Part shown: positions 8,365 to 20,922 of the stretch, piece by piece
Numbering within the stretch: position 1 is the stretch's first letter
Layout of the letters: every line of letters starts with the position of its first letter
Assembly (NCBI RefSeq): GCF_012241385.1
Contig: NZ_JAAVXB010000006.1
Coordinates: forward strand, 185,560-249,559
Direction of reading: 5' to 3'
Source of the DNA: Solimonas marina
GTDB lineage: Bacteria > Pseudomonadota > Gammaproteobacteria > Nevskiales > Nevskiaceae
DNA length: 64,000 bases
Position numbers and translations under genes: made by a program
The notes under the pieces: model-generated
What the model was told of the DNA's origin: nothing
Databases searched by the model: none
The model's input: only the letters and a program-made list of their open reading frames with translations

Positions 8365-9116
8365 TGCGCAAGTACTACCTCATCGCGGCCGCGCTGACCT
8401 TCGTCGCCGGCCTGATCCTCCTCGCACCGGCGGCGACGCTGTACGGCTGGATCGCCCCACGACTTGGCGGTCAAGTGGCACTGGCCGGCGTCACCGGCAC
8501 CGTGCACGAAGGCGATGCGGCGGCGGTCATGGTCGGCGGCAGCCCGCTGCTGCAAGACCTGCACTGGCACCTGAGCATCGGCGAGCTGCTGCTCGGTCGT
8601 CTTGGCGTCGACCTCGACAGCCGTGGCGCCGTGACCTTGTCCGGCCATGTCAGCCGCGGCTTCGGCGCGCTGCGCGCGTCGAACCTGCTGGTGTCGTCCG
8701 GCCTCAAGCCCTTGCTGGCCGTTGCCGGTCAGGCGTACGCACCGATCGACGGTCAGGCCAGCCTCGACCTCAAGCACCTCAAGTTGCTCGGCAACTGGCC
8801 CAGCGACGCCGACGGCACGCTGCGTGTGCAGAACCTGGCCTGGACCCTGGCACGCGACCCGCTGGTGCTCGGCGACTACCAGGCCGACATTCAGCGCGAC
8901 GGCAATGACATCGTCGCGCTGGTGCACACGCTGGGCGGCCCACTCGACGTCAACGGCGATGCCCGCGCCAAGTCCGACCACAGCTATGAGCTGCACCTGC
9001 AGCTGCGCGCCAAGCCCGACGCGCCGCCGCTGATCGTCAATTTGCTGCATTCGCTCGGCCAGCCGGATCCGCAGGGCTATTACCACCTGCGCCAGCAAGG
9101 CAAGCTCCAGCCATGA
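8364..9116 (+). CDS. gspN: type II secretion protein GspN
   Basis: Last gene of the T2SS operon, 250 aa. An N-terminal signal-anchor (MRKYYLIAAALTFVAGLILLAP) is followed by a periplasmic domain of beta-rich character, with WHLSIGELLLGRLGVDL and a DPQGYYHLRQQGKL ending typical of GspN. GspN is present in only some T2SSs, including those of xanthomonads, and its role is not settled. The gap to nudJ is 43 bp without an obvious terminator. Confidence 0.9.
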   Translation: MRKYYLIAAALTFVAGLILLAPAATLYGWIAPRLGGQVALAGVTGTVHEGDAAAVMVGGSPLLQDLHWHLSIGELLLGRLGVDLDSRGAVTLSGHVSRGFGALRASNLLVSSGLKPLLAVAGQAYAPIDGQASLDLKHLKLLGNWPSDADGTLRVQNLAWTLARDPLVLGDYQADIQRDGNDIVALVHTLGGPLDVNGDARAKSDHSYELHLQLRAKPDAPPLIVNLLHSLGQPDPQGYYHLRQQGKLQP

Positions 9117-9159
9117 GCATGCCAATGGCCACAGTGGAAGTCCGGGCGCGGGTTGGCAC

Positions 9160-9612
9160 ATGAGCGAACCGACCCACATCGTCGTCGCCAGCGTCGTCGA
9201 GCGCGACGGCCGCTTCCTGATCGTCGAGGAGCGCATCAACGGTGCGCCGATGCTCAACCAGCCGGCCGGCCACTGGGAGCATGGCGAAACCCTGCCCGAG
9301 GCGGCGGTGCGCGAAGCGCTCGAGGAAACCGGCTGGGACGTGCGCCTGACCCACGTGCTCGGCATCTACCACCATGAGCCGATCGGGCTCGGCTACGGTT
9401 TTCTGCGCATCGCCTTTGTCGCCGAAGCGCTTGGCGAACGCGACAACTTCACGCTCGACAAGGGCATCGAGCGTGCCGTGTGGATGACCCGCGACGAACT
9501 CGTGGCGACCCGCGCGCGTCACCGCAGCCCGATGCTGATGCGCTGCGTCGACGACTACCTCGCCGGGCGTCGCCTGCCGCTGGACGTCATCGCGCATCTG
9601 TCGCCGGAGTAA
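9160..9612 (+). CDS. nudJ: Nudix hydrolase, NudJ-type phosphatase
   Basis: Hydrolase of 150 aa with a complete Nudix box at residues 37-59: Gly37, Glu43, then REALEETG (51-58) supplying the metal-binding glutamates. E. coli NudJ acts on hydroxymethylpyrimidine pyrophosphate and other nucleoside di/triphosphates. As in enterobacteria it is placed directly before mnmA, here with 3 bp between the stop and the GTG start, so the two are cotranscribed. The physiological substrate here is inferred from synteny only. Confidence 0.88.
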   Translation: MSEPTHIVVASVVERDGRFLIVEERINGAPMLNQPAGHWEHGETLPEAAVREALEETGWDVRLTHVLGIYHHEPIGLGYGFLRIAFVAEALGERDNFTLDKGIERAVWMTRDELVATRARHRSPMLMRCVDDYLAGRRLPLDVIAHLSPE

Positions 9613-9615
9613 ACG

Positions 9616-10704
9616 GTGGCGGCGGCTCCCCACGTCATCGTCGGCCTGTCGGGCGGCGTCGACTCGTCGGTCACGGCCTACTTGCTCAAGGAGCAGGGCT
9701 ACCGCGTATCCGGTCTGTTCATGGTCAACTGGACCGAGGACGAACAGGGCTACTGCACGTCCGCCGACGACTTTCAGGATGCGCGCGCGGTCTGCGCCGA
9801 GCTCGACATTGCGCTGCACCGCGTCGATTTCTCGCGCGAGTACCGCGAGCGCGTGTTCGCGCACTTCCTCGCCGACTACGCCGCCGGCAAGACGCCGAAC
9901 CCCGACGTGCTGTGCAACCGCGAGGTCAAGTTCGCGCCGTTTCGCGAGCACGCGCTGCGCCTCGGCGCCGACTACATCGCCACCGGCCATTACGCGTCGA
10001 TCGAACATCGCGACGACGGTCCGCAGCTGCTACGCGCCGTCGACGACAACAAGGATCAGACCTATTTTTTGGCCGGCGTCGAGCGCGCGCAGTTCGAGCG
10101 CGTACTGTTTCCGCTCGGCGGCTTGCGCAAGCCTGAGGTCCGGCAGATCGCGACGCGCGCCGGCCTGACGGTCCATCGCAAGAAGGACTCGACCGGTATC
10201 TGCTTCATCGGCGAGCGCGAGTTCCGCGACTTTCTGGCGAACTACCTGAAGCCCGATCCCGGGCCGATCGTCGACGATCGCGGTCGCGAGATCGGCCGCC
10301 ATCAGGGGCTGATGTACTACACGCTGGGCCAGCGCCGCGGTCTCGGCATCGGCGGCACCAAGGGCGCCAGCGAGGCGCCGTGGTACGTGGTCGGCAAAGC
10401 GCCGGCGGACAAGGCGCTGATCGTCGCGCAGGATCCGGCCCATCCGCAGCTGATGGCCCGCAGCCTGCTCGCCGCGCCGTTCAATGCGCTGGGACCTTTA
10501 CCGACCGATGGGCGCCCGCTGCAGGCCCGCATCCGCCACCGCGGCGCCCTCGCCGACTGCCGGATCAGCGCCGAACGTGATGGCCTGCGCGTGGAATTCC
10601 TCGAACCGCAGCGCGCCGCGGTCGACGGCCAGTTCTGTGTGCTCTATGACGGTGCGCGGTGCCTCGGCGGCGGTGAGATCGGCAACGTCAAAACCCTGGC
10701 CTAG
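9616..10704 (+). CDS. mnmA: tRNA-specific 2-thiouridylase
   Basis: Adds sulfur to uridine 34 of tRNAs for Lys, Glu and Gln, using ATP and a sulfur-relay donor. The 362-aa protein starts at GTG. It has the PP-loop SGGVDSS (12-18) and two catalytic cysteines, Cys100 (DVLCNREVKF) and Cys196 (TGICFIGER). Length and order of domains are standard. The start is decided by homology to the usual N-terminus (HVIVGLSGGVDSS) and by close coupling to nudJ. Confidence 0.97.
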   Translation: MAAAPHVIVGLSGGVDSSVTAYLLKEQGYRVSGLFMVNWTEDEQGYCTSADDFQDARAVCAELDIALHRVDFSREYRERVFAHFLADYAAGKTPNPDVLCNREVKFAPFREHALRLGADYIATGHYASIEHRDDGPQLLRAVDDNKDQTYFLAGVERAQFERVLFPLGGLRKPEVRQIATRAGLTVHRKKDSTGICFIGEREFRDFLANYLKPDPGPIVDDRGREIGRHQGLMYYTLGQRRGLGIGGTKGASEAPWYVVGKAPADKALIVAQDPAHPQLMARSLLAAPFNALGPLPTDGRPLQARIRHRGALADCRISAERDGLRVEFLEPQRAAVDGQFCVLYDGARCLGGGEIGNVKTLA

Positions 10705-10784
10705 CCCAACAACGACCGCCGTCGATGGCGGTATTGGCGTGCAAATTGTGTCGCCACCGTCATTTCGGCGAGGGCCGCAAATGC

Positions 10785-10790
10785 TAGAAT
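10785..10790 (+). promoter_or_regulatory. candidate -10 element upstream of acnB
   Basis: TAGAAT lies in the 204-bp gap between mnmA and acnB, about 120 bp upstream of the acnB ATG. A -35 match (TTTCGG at 10763) is weak. Offered only as the best -10 seen in the gap. Confidence 0.3.
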
Positions 10791-10908
10791 ATGCGGCGCT
10801 CCAGGCGCCGACCACTTCCGAACCCTTCTACCGGACTTACGCGGATCGCAAGGTTTCGTGCGGCGGCGGCTGGCCCCTGATCTTTCACCACTATCGGAAC
10901 GCCAACAC

Positions 10909-13503
10909 ATGCTGCAAGCCTACCGCCAACACGTTGCCGAGCGCGCCGCCCTCGGCATTCCGCCGCTGCCGCTCACCGCTGCGCAGACCGCCGAGCTGAT
11001 CGAGCTGATCAAGAATCCGCCGGCTGGCGAAGAGGCTTTCCTGCTGGATCTGCTGGTCAACCGCGTGCCGCCGGGCGTCGACGACGCTGCCAAGGTCAAG
11101 GCCTCGTTCCTCGCCGCCGTCGCGCATGGCGATCTCGGCGTTGCACTGATTTCCAAGGCCAAGGCGACCGAACTGCTCGGCACCATGGTGGGCGGCTACA
11201 ACGTCAAGCCGCTGATCGACCTGCTCGGTGATGCCGAAGTCGGCACCGTTGCCGCCGAAGCGCTGAAGAAGACACTGCTGATGTTCGACGCCTTCCACGA
11301 CGTCGCCGAGCTGGCCAAGGCCGGCAACGCCAACGCCAAAGCCGTCGTGCAGTCGTGGGCCGATGCCGAGTGGTTCACCAGCCGTCCGGAAGTGGCCAAG
11401 AAGATCACCGTCACCGTGTTCAAGGTGCCGGGCGAAACCAATACCGACGACCTGTCGCCGGCGCCGGATGCCTGGAGCCGTCCGGACATCCCGCTGCATT
11501 ACCTGGCGATGCTGAAGAACACGCGCGCCGAAGCCGCTTTCAAGCCGGAAGAAGACGGCAAGCGTGGCCCGATCCAGTTCATCGAAGACCTGAAGAAGAA
11601 GGGCCACACCGTCGCCTACGTCGGCGACGTGGTCGGCACCGGCTCGTCGCGCAAATCGGCGACCAACAGCGTGATCTGGGCCACCGGCGACGACATCCCG
11701 TTCGTGCCCAACAAGCGCTTCGGCGGCGTCACGCTGGGTGGCAAGATCGCACCGATCTTCTTCAACACCCAGGAAGACTCCGGCTCGCTGCCGATCGAAG
11801 TCGACGTCTCGGCATTCGAGATGGGCGACGTCATCGACATCTACCCGTACGACGGCAAGATCGAGAAGGACGGCGCCGTTGCCGCCGAATTCGCACTGAA
11901 GAGCCCGGTGCTCCTCGACGAAGTGCGCGCCGGTGGCCGTATCAACCTGATCATCGGCCGCTCGCTGACCAGCAAGGCGCGCGAATTCCTCGGTCTGCCG
12001 GCGTCGACGCTGTTCCGTCTGCCGCAGCAGCCGACCGATACCGGCAAGGGCTACACGCTGGCGCAGAAGATGGTCGGCCGCGCCTGCGGCATGCCGGAAG
12101 GTCACGGCATCCGTCCGGGCACCTACTGCGAACCGAAGATGACCACGGTCGGCTCGCAGGACACCACCGGCCCGATGACGCGCGACGAGCTCAAGGATCT
12201 GGCCTGCCTCGGCTTCTCCGCTGACCTGGTCATGCAGTCGTTCTGCCACACCGCCGCCTACCCGAAGCCGGTCGACGTCAAGACGCACCGCGAGCTGCCG
12301 GCGTTCATCAGCAACCGCGGCGGTGTCGCGCTGCGCCCGGGCGACGGCGTCATCCACTCGTGGCTGAACCGCCTGCTGCTGCCGGACACGGTCGGCACCG
12401 GCGGCGACTCGCACACCCGCTTCCCGATCGGCATTTCGTTCCCGGCCGGCTCCGGCCTGGTCGCCTTCGCCGCCGCCACCGGCGTCATGCCGCTCGACAT
12501 GCCGGAGTCGGTGCTGGTCCGCTTCAAGGGCGAAATGCAGCCGGGCGTGACGCTGCGCGACCTGGTCCACGCGATTCCGCTGTACGCGATCAAGGCCGGC
12601 CTGCTGACGGTCGAGAAGAAGGGCAAGAAGAACATCTTCTCGGGCCGCGTGCTCGAAATCGAAGGTCTGCCGACGCTCAAGGTCGAACAGGCGTTCGAGT
12701 TGTCCGACGCCTCGGCCGAGCGCTCGGCCGCCGGTTGCACGATCAAGCTCGATAAGGAGCCGATCATCGAGTACATGAACTCGAACATCGTGCTGATGAA
12801 GAACATGATCGCCAACGGCTACAAGGACGCGCGCACGCTGGAGCGCCGCATCCAGTCGATGGAAGCCTGGCTGGCCAAGCCGGAACTGCTCGAAGCCGAC
12901 AAGGATGCCGAGTACGCCGCCGTCATCGACATCGACCTGGCCGACATCAAGGAGCCGATCGTCTGCTGCCCGAACGATCCGGACGACGCCAAGTTCCTGT
13001 CCGAGGTGTCCGGCACCAAGATCGACGAGGCCTTCATCGGCTCGTGCATGACCAACATCGGTCACTTCCGTGCCGCCGGCAAGCTGCTCGAAGGCAAGAA
13101 GGACATTCCGGTGCGCCTGTGGGTCGCGCCGCCGACCAAGATGGACGCCGCCGAGCTGACCAAGGAGGGTTACTACAACACCTTCGGCGCCGCCGGCGCG
13201 CGCACCGAAATGCCGGGCTGCTCGCTGTGCATGGGCAACCAGGCGCAGGTCAAGGAAGGCGCGACGGTGATCTCGACGTCGACGCGCAACTTCCCCAACC
13301 GCCTCGGCAAGAACTCGAACGTGTTCCTGGGTTCGGCCGAACTCGCGGCGGTCGCCTCGAAGATGGGCCAGCTGCCGACACCGGCCGAGTACCTGGCCGA
13401 GATCGGCGTCGTGACCAAGAGCGCTGCCGAGATCTACCGCTACATGAACTTCGATCAGATCGAAGAGTACGCGCAGACCGCCCAGTCGGCTGCGACGGCG
13501 TAA
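10909..13503 (+). CDS. acnB: aconitate hydratase B
   Basis: TCA-cycle aconitase interconverting citrate and isocitrate with a [4Fe-4S] cluster; AcnB proteins also bind mRNA when the cluster is lost. The 864-aa product begins [20 protein letters not shown], the standard AcnB start, with the HEAT-like domain first and the swivel domain before the catalytic domains. Cluster ligands are in [10 protein letters not shown] and in [11 protein letters not shown]. It is followed by a strong hairpin terminator and then by acnA. Confidence 0.98.
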   Translation: MLQAYRQHVAERAALGIPPLPLTAAQTAELIELIKNPPAGEEAFLLDLLVNRVPPGVDDAAKVKASFLAAVAHGDLGVALISKAKATELLGTMVGGYNVKPLIDLLGDAEVGTVAAEALKKTLLMFDAFHDVAELAKAGNANAKAVVQSWADAEWFTSRPEVAKKITVTVFKVPGETNTDDLSPAPDAWSRPDIPLHYLAMLKNTRAEAAFKPEEDGKRGPIQFIEDLKKKGHTVAYVGDVVGTGSSRKSATNSVIWATGDDIPFVPNKRFGGVTLGGKIAPIFFNTQEDSGSLPIEVDVSAFEMGDVIDIYPYDGKIEKDGAVAAEFALKSPVLLDEVRAGGRINLIIGRSLTSKAREFLGLPASTLFRLPQQPTDTGKGYTLAQKMVGRACGMPEGHGIRPGTYCEPKMTTVGSQDTTGPMTRDELKDLACLGFSADLVMQSFCHTAAYPKPVDVKTHRELPAFISNRGGVALRPGDGVIHSWLNRLLLPDTVGTGGDSHTRFPIGISFPAGSGLVAFAAATGVMPLDMPESVLVRFKGEMQPGVTLRDLVHAIPLYAIKAGLLTVEKKGKKNIFSGRVLEIEGLPTLKVEQAFELSDASAERSAAGCTIKLDKEPIIEYMNSNIVLMKNMIANGYKDARTLERRIQSMEAWLAKPELLEADKDAEYAAVIDIDLADIKEPIVCCPNDPDDAKFLSEVSGTKIDEAFIGSCMTNIGHFRAAGKLLEGKKDIPVRLWVAPPTKMDAAELTKEGYYNTFGAAGARTEMPGCSLCMGNQAQVKEGATVISTSTRNFPNRLGKNSNVFLGSAELAAVASKMGQLPTPAEYLAEIGVVTKSAAEIYRYMNFDQIEEYAQTAQSAATA

Positions 13504-13561
13504 GCGGTTTATGCACGGGCGACGGCTTTCCCAGAAAGCTGCCGCTCAGCTAGCGAGTCAA

Positions 13562-13600
13562 AAAGATGCCCGCCGAGCTGCTCGGCGGGCATCTTTCATT
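13562..13600 (+). terminator. Rho-independent terminator after acnB
   Basis: Perfect 16-bp inverted repeat (13562-13577 and 13581-13596) with a CTG loop; the stem core is GCCCGCCGAG/CTCGGCGGGC and it is flanked by A-rich and T-rich sides (AAAGAT/ATCTTT). It separates acnB from acnA and could work in both directions. Confidence 0.85.
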
Positions 13601-13728
13601 TCACCAGTCGTCAGCATCGGCGATAATGTGAAAGATGATTGCAGCTCGCAGGACGCGAGAACTCCTGCGAATCCAGCCACCGCTGCCTCGAGTCAGCAGG
13701 CGCAGGCAGCCATACCGAGAAACGAACC

Positions 13729-16395
<2,667 letters not shown>

Positions 16396-16403
16396 TCGCC
16401 GCG

Positions 16404-16438
16404 ATGGGGCGGATCGGCTGATCCGCCCCATCCGTTTT
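16404..16438 (+). terminator. Rho-independent terminator after acnA
   Basis: Perfect 12-bp stem ATGGGGCGGATC / GATCCGCCCCAT with a GGCT loop (16404-16431), followed by CCGTTTT. A second hairpin follows immediately, so the acnA end is doubly terminated. Confidence 0.8.
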
Positions 16439-16443
16439 CGACG

Positions 16444-16467
16444 AAGGCGGCGCAAGCCGCCTTTTTC
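16444..16467 (+). terminator. second hairpin terminator after acnA
   Basis: Stem AAGGCGGC / GCCGCCTT with a GCAA tetraloop followed directly by a T run. Typical intrinsic terminator, 12 bp after the first. Confidence 0.8.
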
Positions 16468-16507
16468 ATGTCTTACACTTTTACACCCAACCACGAGAGG
16501 ATTCGCA

Positions 16508-17881
16508 TTGAAACGTCCCCTGCGCATCTGGGCCGCGCTCGTCGCGTTGCTCGCTGGTGGTTGCGCCAGCCACCCCGTTCAGCCGCCGCCGATGACATTC
16601 GATGAAATTGCAGAAGGCTACGTTCGCGCCGTCTTGGCGGTGGGCGAACACGACCCTAATGAGGTCGACGCCTACTACGGGCCCGCGCAATGGCGCGAAC
16701 AGGCGCACAAGGAGCAGCGCTCGCTGATCGCGCTGCGCAACATCATCACGCGCCTCTATCAGAACGCCGAGACGGCGCCGGCCGACCCGAAAGTGCCGGC
16801 CGCCTTGTTCGAGCTGCGGCGCCGCAATCTGAAGGATTTGATCGCCGCGCTCGACGCACGTGTGCGCATGCTGCAGGGCTGGAAGCCGTCGTTCGACGAT
16901 GAGTCGCTGGCGCTCTACGACATCGCCGCACCGCATTACAAGGAAGACGACTTCAAACCGATGCTGGCGACGCTCGACAAGCTGCTGCCGCCCGGCCCCG
17001 GCAGCGTGTCCGAGCGCTACAACCGCTACACCGAGCAGTTCGCGATTCCCGCCGATCGCATCGAGCCGGTGATGAAGATCGCCACTGAAGCGGCGCGCGC
17101 ACGCACACTGCACTGGTTCAAGCTACCGAACGGCGAGCACTTCGATCTGGAGCTGGTCCACGACCAGCCATGGAGCGCGTACAACTGGTACCAGGGCAAG
17201 GCCGTCAGCCGCATCGAGATCAATACCGACCAGCCGATCACGATTTCGCGCGCGATCGAGCTGGCCTCGCACGAAGGCTATCCGGGCCATCACGTCTACA
17301 ACAGCCTGCTCGAAGATCAGTTGCTGAAGGGCCGGCACTGGCAGGAGTTCTCGATTTACGCGCTGTTCTCGCCGCAGTCGTTCATCGCCGAGGGCTCGGC
17401 TGACTATGGTGTCGACTTGGCGTTTCCGCCGGCCGCGCGCCACGAACTGACGCGCAAGCTGTTCGAGGCGGCGGGCTTCGATCCCGACCAGGCCGCGACC
17501 TACAACGCCATCGTCGACGCCGCGCAGCCAGCCGGAGCGGCGACGCTCGAAGCCGCGCGCCGTTACCGCGATGGCCAGGCCACGGCCGAGCAGACCCTGC
17601 AGTGGCTGCAGACCTACTCGCTGGCGACGCCGTCACGCGCGCAGCAGCGCCTGCGCTTCTTTGACCGCTACGGCGCCTACATCATCAACTACAGCTACGG
17701 CAAACAGGTCGTGGCGCAGGCGATCGACCGCAGCGCCGGCAAGGACGCAACCGAAGCCGAGCGCTGGCGCTGGTTCTTCACGCTGCTGTCGACGCCGCGT
17801 ACTCCGCAGAGCTTGCTCAAGGACGGCCTGGCCGACCAGACCGAGGCGCCCCCCGCAGCGGCCGTCCCAAGCACGCCATAG
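16508..17881 (+). CDS. DUF885 family lipoprotein, putative metallopeptidase-like
   Basis: Predicted lipoprotein of 457 aa: signal MKRPLRIWAALVALLAGGC with Cys19 as the lipidated residue. The body belongs to the DUF885 family, recognised by the HEGYPGHH motif at residues 255-262, which has the look of a zinc site with the partner residues in the following helices. The start is TTG, supported by GAGAGG seven bases upstream and by the signal peptide that follows directly. It stands alone after the acnA terminators. Peptidase activity is an inference from the family fold, not shown by sequence alone. Confidence 0.8.
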   Translation: MKRPLRIWAALVALLAGGCASHPVQPPPMTFDEIAEGYVRAVLAVGEHDPNEVDAYYGPAQWREQAHKEQRSLIALRNIITRLYQNAETAPADPKVPAALFELRRRNLKDLIAALDARVRMLQGWKPSFDDESLALYDIAAPHYKEDDFKPMLATLDKLLPPGPGSVSERYNRYTEQFAIPADRIEPVMKIATEAARARTLHWFKLPNGEHFDLELVHDQPWSAYNWYQGKAVSRIEINTDQPITISRAIELASHEGYPGHHVYNSLLEDQLLKGRHWQEFSIYALFSPQSFIAEGSADYGVDLAFPPAARHELTRKLFEAAGFDPDQAATYNAIVDAAQPAGAATLEAARRYRDGQATAEQTLQWLQTYSLATPSRAQQRLRFFDRYGAYIINYSYGKQVVAQAIDRSAGKDATEAERWRWFFTLLSTPRTPQSLLKDGLADQTEAPPAAAVPSTP

Positions 17882-17953
17882 CCGGGCCAACGCCGCATCA
17901 TGCGCGGACCATCACGCCGTTCGTCGGCGTGATGGTCGTGGCGGCTTTCAGCT

Positions 17954-18694
17954 CTAGCGCTTGACGTTGAACGGCGAGAACGCCTGGCACTCCGGCATCA
18001 ACGAGATCGTGTTGACGTTGACGTGCGCCGGGCGCGTCGCGATCCAGTACACCGTGTCGGCGATGTCATCGGCTGTCAGCGGCTGGACGCCGGCATAGAC
18101 CGATTTTGCGCGCTCGGCGTCGCCCTGAAAGCGCACCAGTGAAAACTCGGTTTCGGCCATGCCGGGTTCGATATTGCTGACGCGGACGCCAAGTCCGACC
18201 AGATCGGCCCGCAGGTTCAACGAGAACTGGCGAACGAAGGCCTTCGTGCCGCCATAGACGTTGCCGCCCGGATACGGCCACTCGCCAGCGACCGAGCCCA
18301 GGTTGATGACGTGCCCGCGGCCGCGATCGACCATGCCTGGCGTCAGCGCCCGCGTGATATAGAGCAGACCTTTGATGTTGGTATCGACCATCTGCTCCCA
18401 ATCAGCCATGTCGGTCTCGTGGGCCGGTTTCAGACCCAGCGCCAGCCCCGCGTTGTTGACCAGTACGTCGACCTGGGCGAATTCGGCCGGTAGCGCCGCG
18501 ACCGCGGCCTCGACGGCCGCGCGGTCGCGCACATCGAGCACCAGCGGGTGCAGGCGCTCGCCGCATTCGGTCGCCAGCGCATCGAGACGCTCGGCACGTC
18601 GGCCGGTAGCGACCACGCGGTGGCCTTCGTGAACGAAGCGACGCGCAATGGCGGCGCCGAAGCCAGACGTGGCACCGGTGACGAGGATGTTCAT
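17954..18694 (-). CDS. short-chain dehydrogenase, YdfG-like 3-hydroxy acid dehydrogenase
   Basis: Classical SDR of 246 aa. Cofactor motif TGATSGFG at residues 6-13, NNAG at 80-83, catalytic Ser134, Tyr147 and Lys151. The stretch NKGLLYITRALTPGMVDRGRGHVINLGS-like region and the ending NVNTISLMPECQAFSPFNVKR fit the YdfG group (NADP-dependent 3-hydroxy acid / malonic semialdehyde reductases). I chose the ATG at 18694, directly before the Rossmann fold, over an upstream in-frame ATG that would add 35 unlikely residues. Substrate is not certain. Confidence 0.85.
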   Translation of the reverse strand: MNILVTGATSGFGAAIARRFVHEGHRVVATGRRAERLDALATECGERLHPLVLDVRDRAAVEAAVAALPAEFAQVDVLVNNAGLALGLKPAHETDMADWEQMVDTNIKGLLYITRALTPGMVDRGRGHVINLGSVAGEWPYPGGNVYGGTKAFVRQFSLNLRADLVGLGVRVSNIEPGMAETEFSLVRFQGDAERAKSVYAGVQPLTADDIADTVYWIATRPAHVNVNTISLMPECQAFSPFNVKR

Positions 18695-18873
18695 GGGGGA
18701 TCTCATATCGAAATGGGTAAGCAAATGACGAACGGCGAGGCGTCTGGCCGTACGGCCAGTTCCGCGGCGCCGCGCTTCGGCTAGCATTTTGCCATTCATT
18801 CATCGGTCACTGGCATGATCGATGCTGTCAGGGAATGCAAGCCGCGACGGCGGCATGCGGCTATGGAGGGTTC

Positions 18874-19641
18874 ATGAAGCGCGTCGTGTTCAACCAGAAG
18901 GGCGGTGTCGGCAAGACCACCATCGTCTGCAATCTTGCGGCGATCGCCGCCGCCAACGGCCTGCGCACACTGGTCATCGACCTCGACACGCAGGGCAACT
19001 CGACGCAGTACCTGCTGGGCGAGCGCGCCTCGCGCACCGACCGGACCATTGCCGACTTCTTCGAATCGACGCTGAGCTTTTCGCTGGCACCGGCGCCATT
19101 CGTGACCTATGTGACGAACACGCCCTACGAGAACCTCGACGTCGTTGCCGCCGACCCCAAGCTCGAAGAGCTGGCGATCAAGCTCGAAGCCAAGCAGAAG
19201 ATCTACAAGTTCCGCGACGCGCTACGCAAGCTCAAGGGCTACGACGCGATTTTCATCGACACACCCCCGGCGCTGAACTTCTACGCGCGCTCAGCGCTGA
19301 TCGCCGCCGACAGCGTGCTGATCCCGTTCGACTGCGACGAATTCGCGCGTCAGGCCTTGTACACGCTGCTGACCAATATCGAAGAGATTCGCGAAGACCA
19401 CAACGAGGATCTGCGCATCGAAGGCATCGTCGCCAGCCAGTACACCTCGCGCTCGAAGCTGCCGACACGGTTGATCGAAGAACTGCGCGCCGAGGGCAAG
19501 CCGGTGCTGGAACAAACGATCTCGAGCTCGGTGCGCGTCAAGGAATCGCACGAGCAGCACAAGCCGATGATCTACCTCGACCGCAGCCATCGCGTCACGC
19601 AGGAATACGTCGCGCTGTACGAAGCCCTCAGCGGCGCCTGA
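18874..19641 (+). CDS. ParA-family ATPase (orphan)
   Basis: Walker-type ATPase of 255 aa: deviant Walker A KGGVGKT at residues 9-15, the A' block VIDLDTQGNSTQYLLG and the FIDTPPALNF switch. The ATG at 18874 has GGAGGG just upstream and begins directly with the nucleotide-binding fold, so the protein lacks an N-terminal DNA-binding domain. There is no parB or parS-like neighbour; genes on both sides are chromosomal housekeeping. Such orphan ParA proteins often position other cargo (chemoreceptors, secretion or replication complexes). Which cargo is used here cannot be told. Confidence 0.8.
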   Translation: MKRVVFNQKGGVGKTTIVCNLAAIAAANGLRTLVIDLDTQGNSTQYLLGERASRTDRTIADFFESTLSFSLAPAPFVTYVTNTPYENLDVVAADPKLEELAIKLEAKQKIYKFRDALRKLKGYDAIFIDTPPALNFYARSALIAADSVLIPFDCDEFARQALYTLLTNIEEIREDHNEDLRIEGIVASQYTSRSKLPTRLIEELRAEGKPVLEQTISSSVRVKESHEQHKPMIYLDRSHRVTQEYVALYEALSGA

Positions 19642-19671
19642 GCCCCGCCGTCCCCTGCGGAAAAGCTTCAG

Positions 19672-19749
19672 AACCACAGATTTCACGGATTACGCAGATA
19701 TAGAAGGTATTCGCCCTTCATTTCTGTGCAATCCGTGAAATCTGCGGTT
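19672..19749. repeat. long imperfect palindrome between parA-like gene and dnaJ
   Basis: Two arms of about 38 bp face each other: CAGATTTCACGGATT at the outer left pairs with AATCCGTGAAATCTG at the outer right, with further pairing (CAGA..AT.GAAGG) towards the centre. It would form a long hairpin in RNA or DNA between two convergent genes. The motif resembles a dispersed repeat family built on CAGATTT/AAATCTG; a short relative is at 58756-58781. It could act as a bidirectional terminator. Confidence 0.7.
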
Positions 19750-19770
19750 AAAGCGCTGTTGCGTTCGGCT

Positions 19771-20901
19771 TCAGGCCGTCAGGTTGTCGAAGAACTTCTT
19801 CGCCTTGCCGAGCCAGCTCGATCCTTCCGGGTGGTGCTTGTTGTCGTGGCCCAGGGTCTCGCCGAACTGCTTGAGCAGATCTTTCTGCTGCTTGGTCAGA
19901 CGCACCGGGGTTTCCACGTAGACCGTGCAATACAGGTCGCCCGGGCCTGAGGTGCGCACCGAGCGCACGCCGCGACCGCGCAGGCGGAACTGCTTGCCGC
20001 TCTGCGAACCTTCCGGTACTTCGACCTCGACCTTGCCTTCCAGCGTCGGCACTTCGAGCGGACCGCCGAGCGCCGCGGTGACCACCGAGATCGGCACCGA
20101 GCAATGCAGGTCATTGCCGTCGCGTTCGAAGATCTCGTGCGGTTTGACGTTGATCTGCACATACAGATCGCCGTTCGGCGCGCCGGCATCGCCCGGCTCG
20201 CCCTCGCCATTCAGGCGGATGCGGTCGCCGGTATCGACGCCGGCCGGCACCTTGACCTCCAACGTCTTCTCGCGCCGCGTCTTGCCGACACCGCGGCAGC
20301 TGCGGCACGGATCGGTGACCAGCGTGCCGCTACCGCGGCACTTCGGGCAGGTCTGTTGCAGCACGAAAAAGCCCTGCTGCACGCGCACCTGGCCACTGCC
20401 ATGGCAGGTCGCACAGGTCGGCGCCTTCTTGCCGTCTGCGGTGCCGTAGCCGTTGCAGCTCTCGCATTCGTCCCAGGTCGGGATACGGATGCTTTCGGCC
20501 GAACCGAACACCGCCTGCTCCAGCGACAGCTCCATGATGAAACGCAGGTCGGCGCCGCGTCGCGGGCCACCGCGTCCGCCGCCACCACCACCACCGAAGA
20601 TATCGGCGAAGACGTCGCCGAAGATGTCGGCAAAGCCACCGGCGCCACCAAAGCCACCACCACCAGCGCCGCCGCGACTCAGCCCTTCGTGACCGTACTG
20701 ATCGTAGATCGCACGCTTCTGTTCGTCGCTGAGAACCTCATAGGCCTCGCTGACTTCCTTGAACTGATCCTCGGCCGCCTTGTCGCCCGGATTGCGGTCG
20801 GGGTGATACTTCATCGCCAGCTTGCGATAGGCCTTTTTCAGGCCATCTTCGCTGATGGTCTTCTCGACCATCAGCACTTCGTAGTAATCACGTTTACTCA
20901 C
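19771..20901 (-). CDS. dnaJ: chaperone DnaJ (Hsp40)
   Basis: Co-chaperone that delivers substrates to DnaK and stimulates its ATPase. The 376-aa type I DnaJ has the J-domain with HPD at residues 33-35, a Gly/Phe-rich linker ([22 protein letters not shown] region), four zinc-binding CxxCxGxG repeats ([32 protein letters not shown]) and the C-terminal substrate domains. It is separated from dnaK by a TMEM175-type gene on the same strand. Confidence 0.98.
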   Translation of the reverse strand: MSKRDYYEVLMVEKTISEDGLKKAYRKLAMKYHPDRNPGDKAAEDQFKEVSEAYEVLSDEQKRAIYDQYGHEGLSRGGAGGGGFGGAGGFADIFGDVFADIFGGGGGGGRGGPRRGADLRFIMELSLEQAVFGSAESIRIPTWDECESCNGYGTADGKKAPTCATCHGSGQVRVQQGFFVLQQTCPKCRGSGTLVTDPCRSCRGVGKTRREKTLEVKVPAGVDTGDRIRLNGEGEPGDAGAPNGDLYVQINVKPHEIFERDGNDLHCSVPISVVTAALGGPLEVPTLEGKVEVEVPEGSQSGKQFRLRGRGVRSVRTSGPGDLYCTVYVETPVRLTKQQKDLLKQFGETLGHDNKHHPEGSSWLGKAKKFFDNLTA

Positions 20902-20922
20902 GGGCGCTTGCTCATGCCTTTG

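Noticed and set aside
18874..19641. ParA taken as a sign of an integrated plasmid
   Set aside because: No parB, rep or plasmid genes nearby; GC and neighbours are chromosomal.
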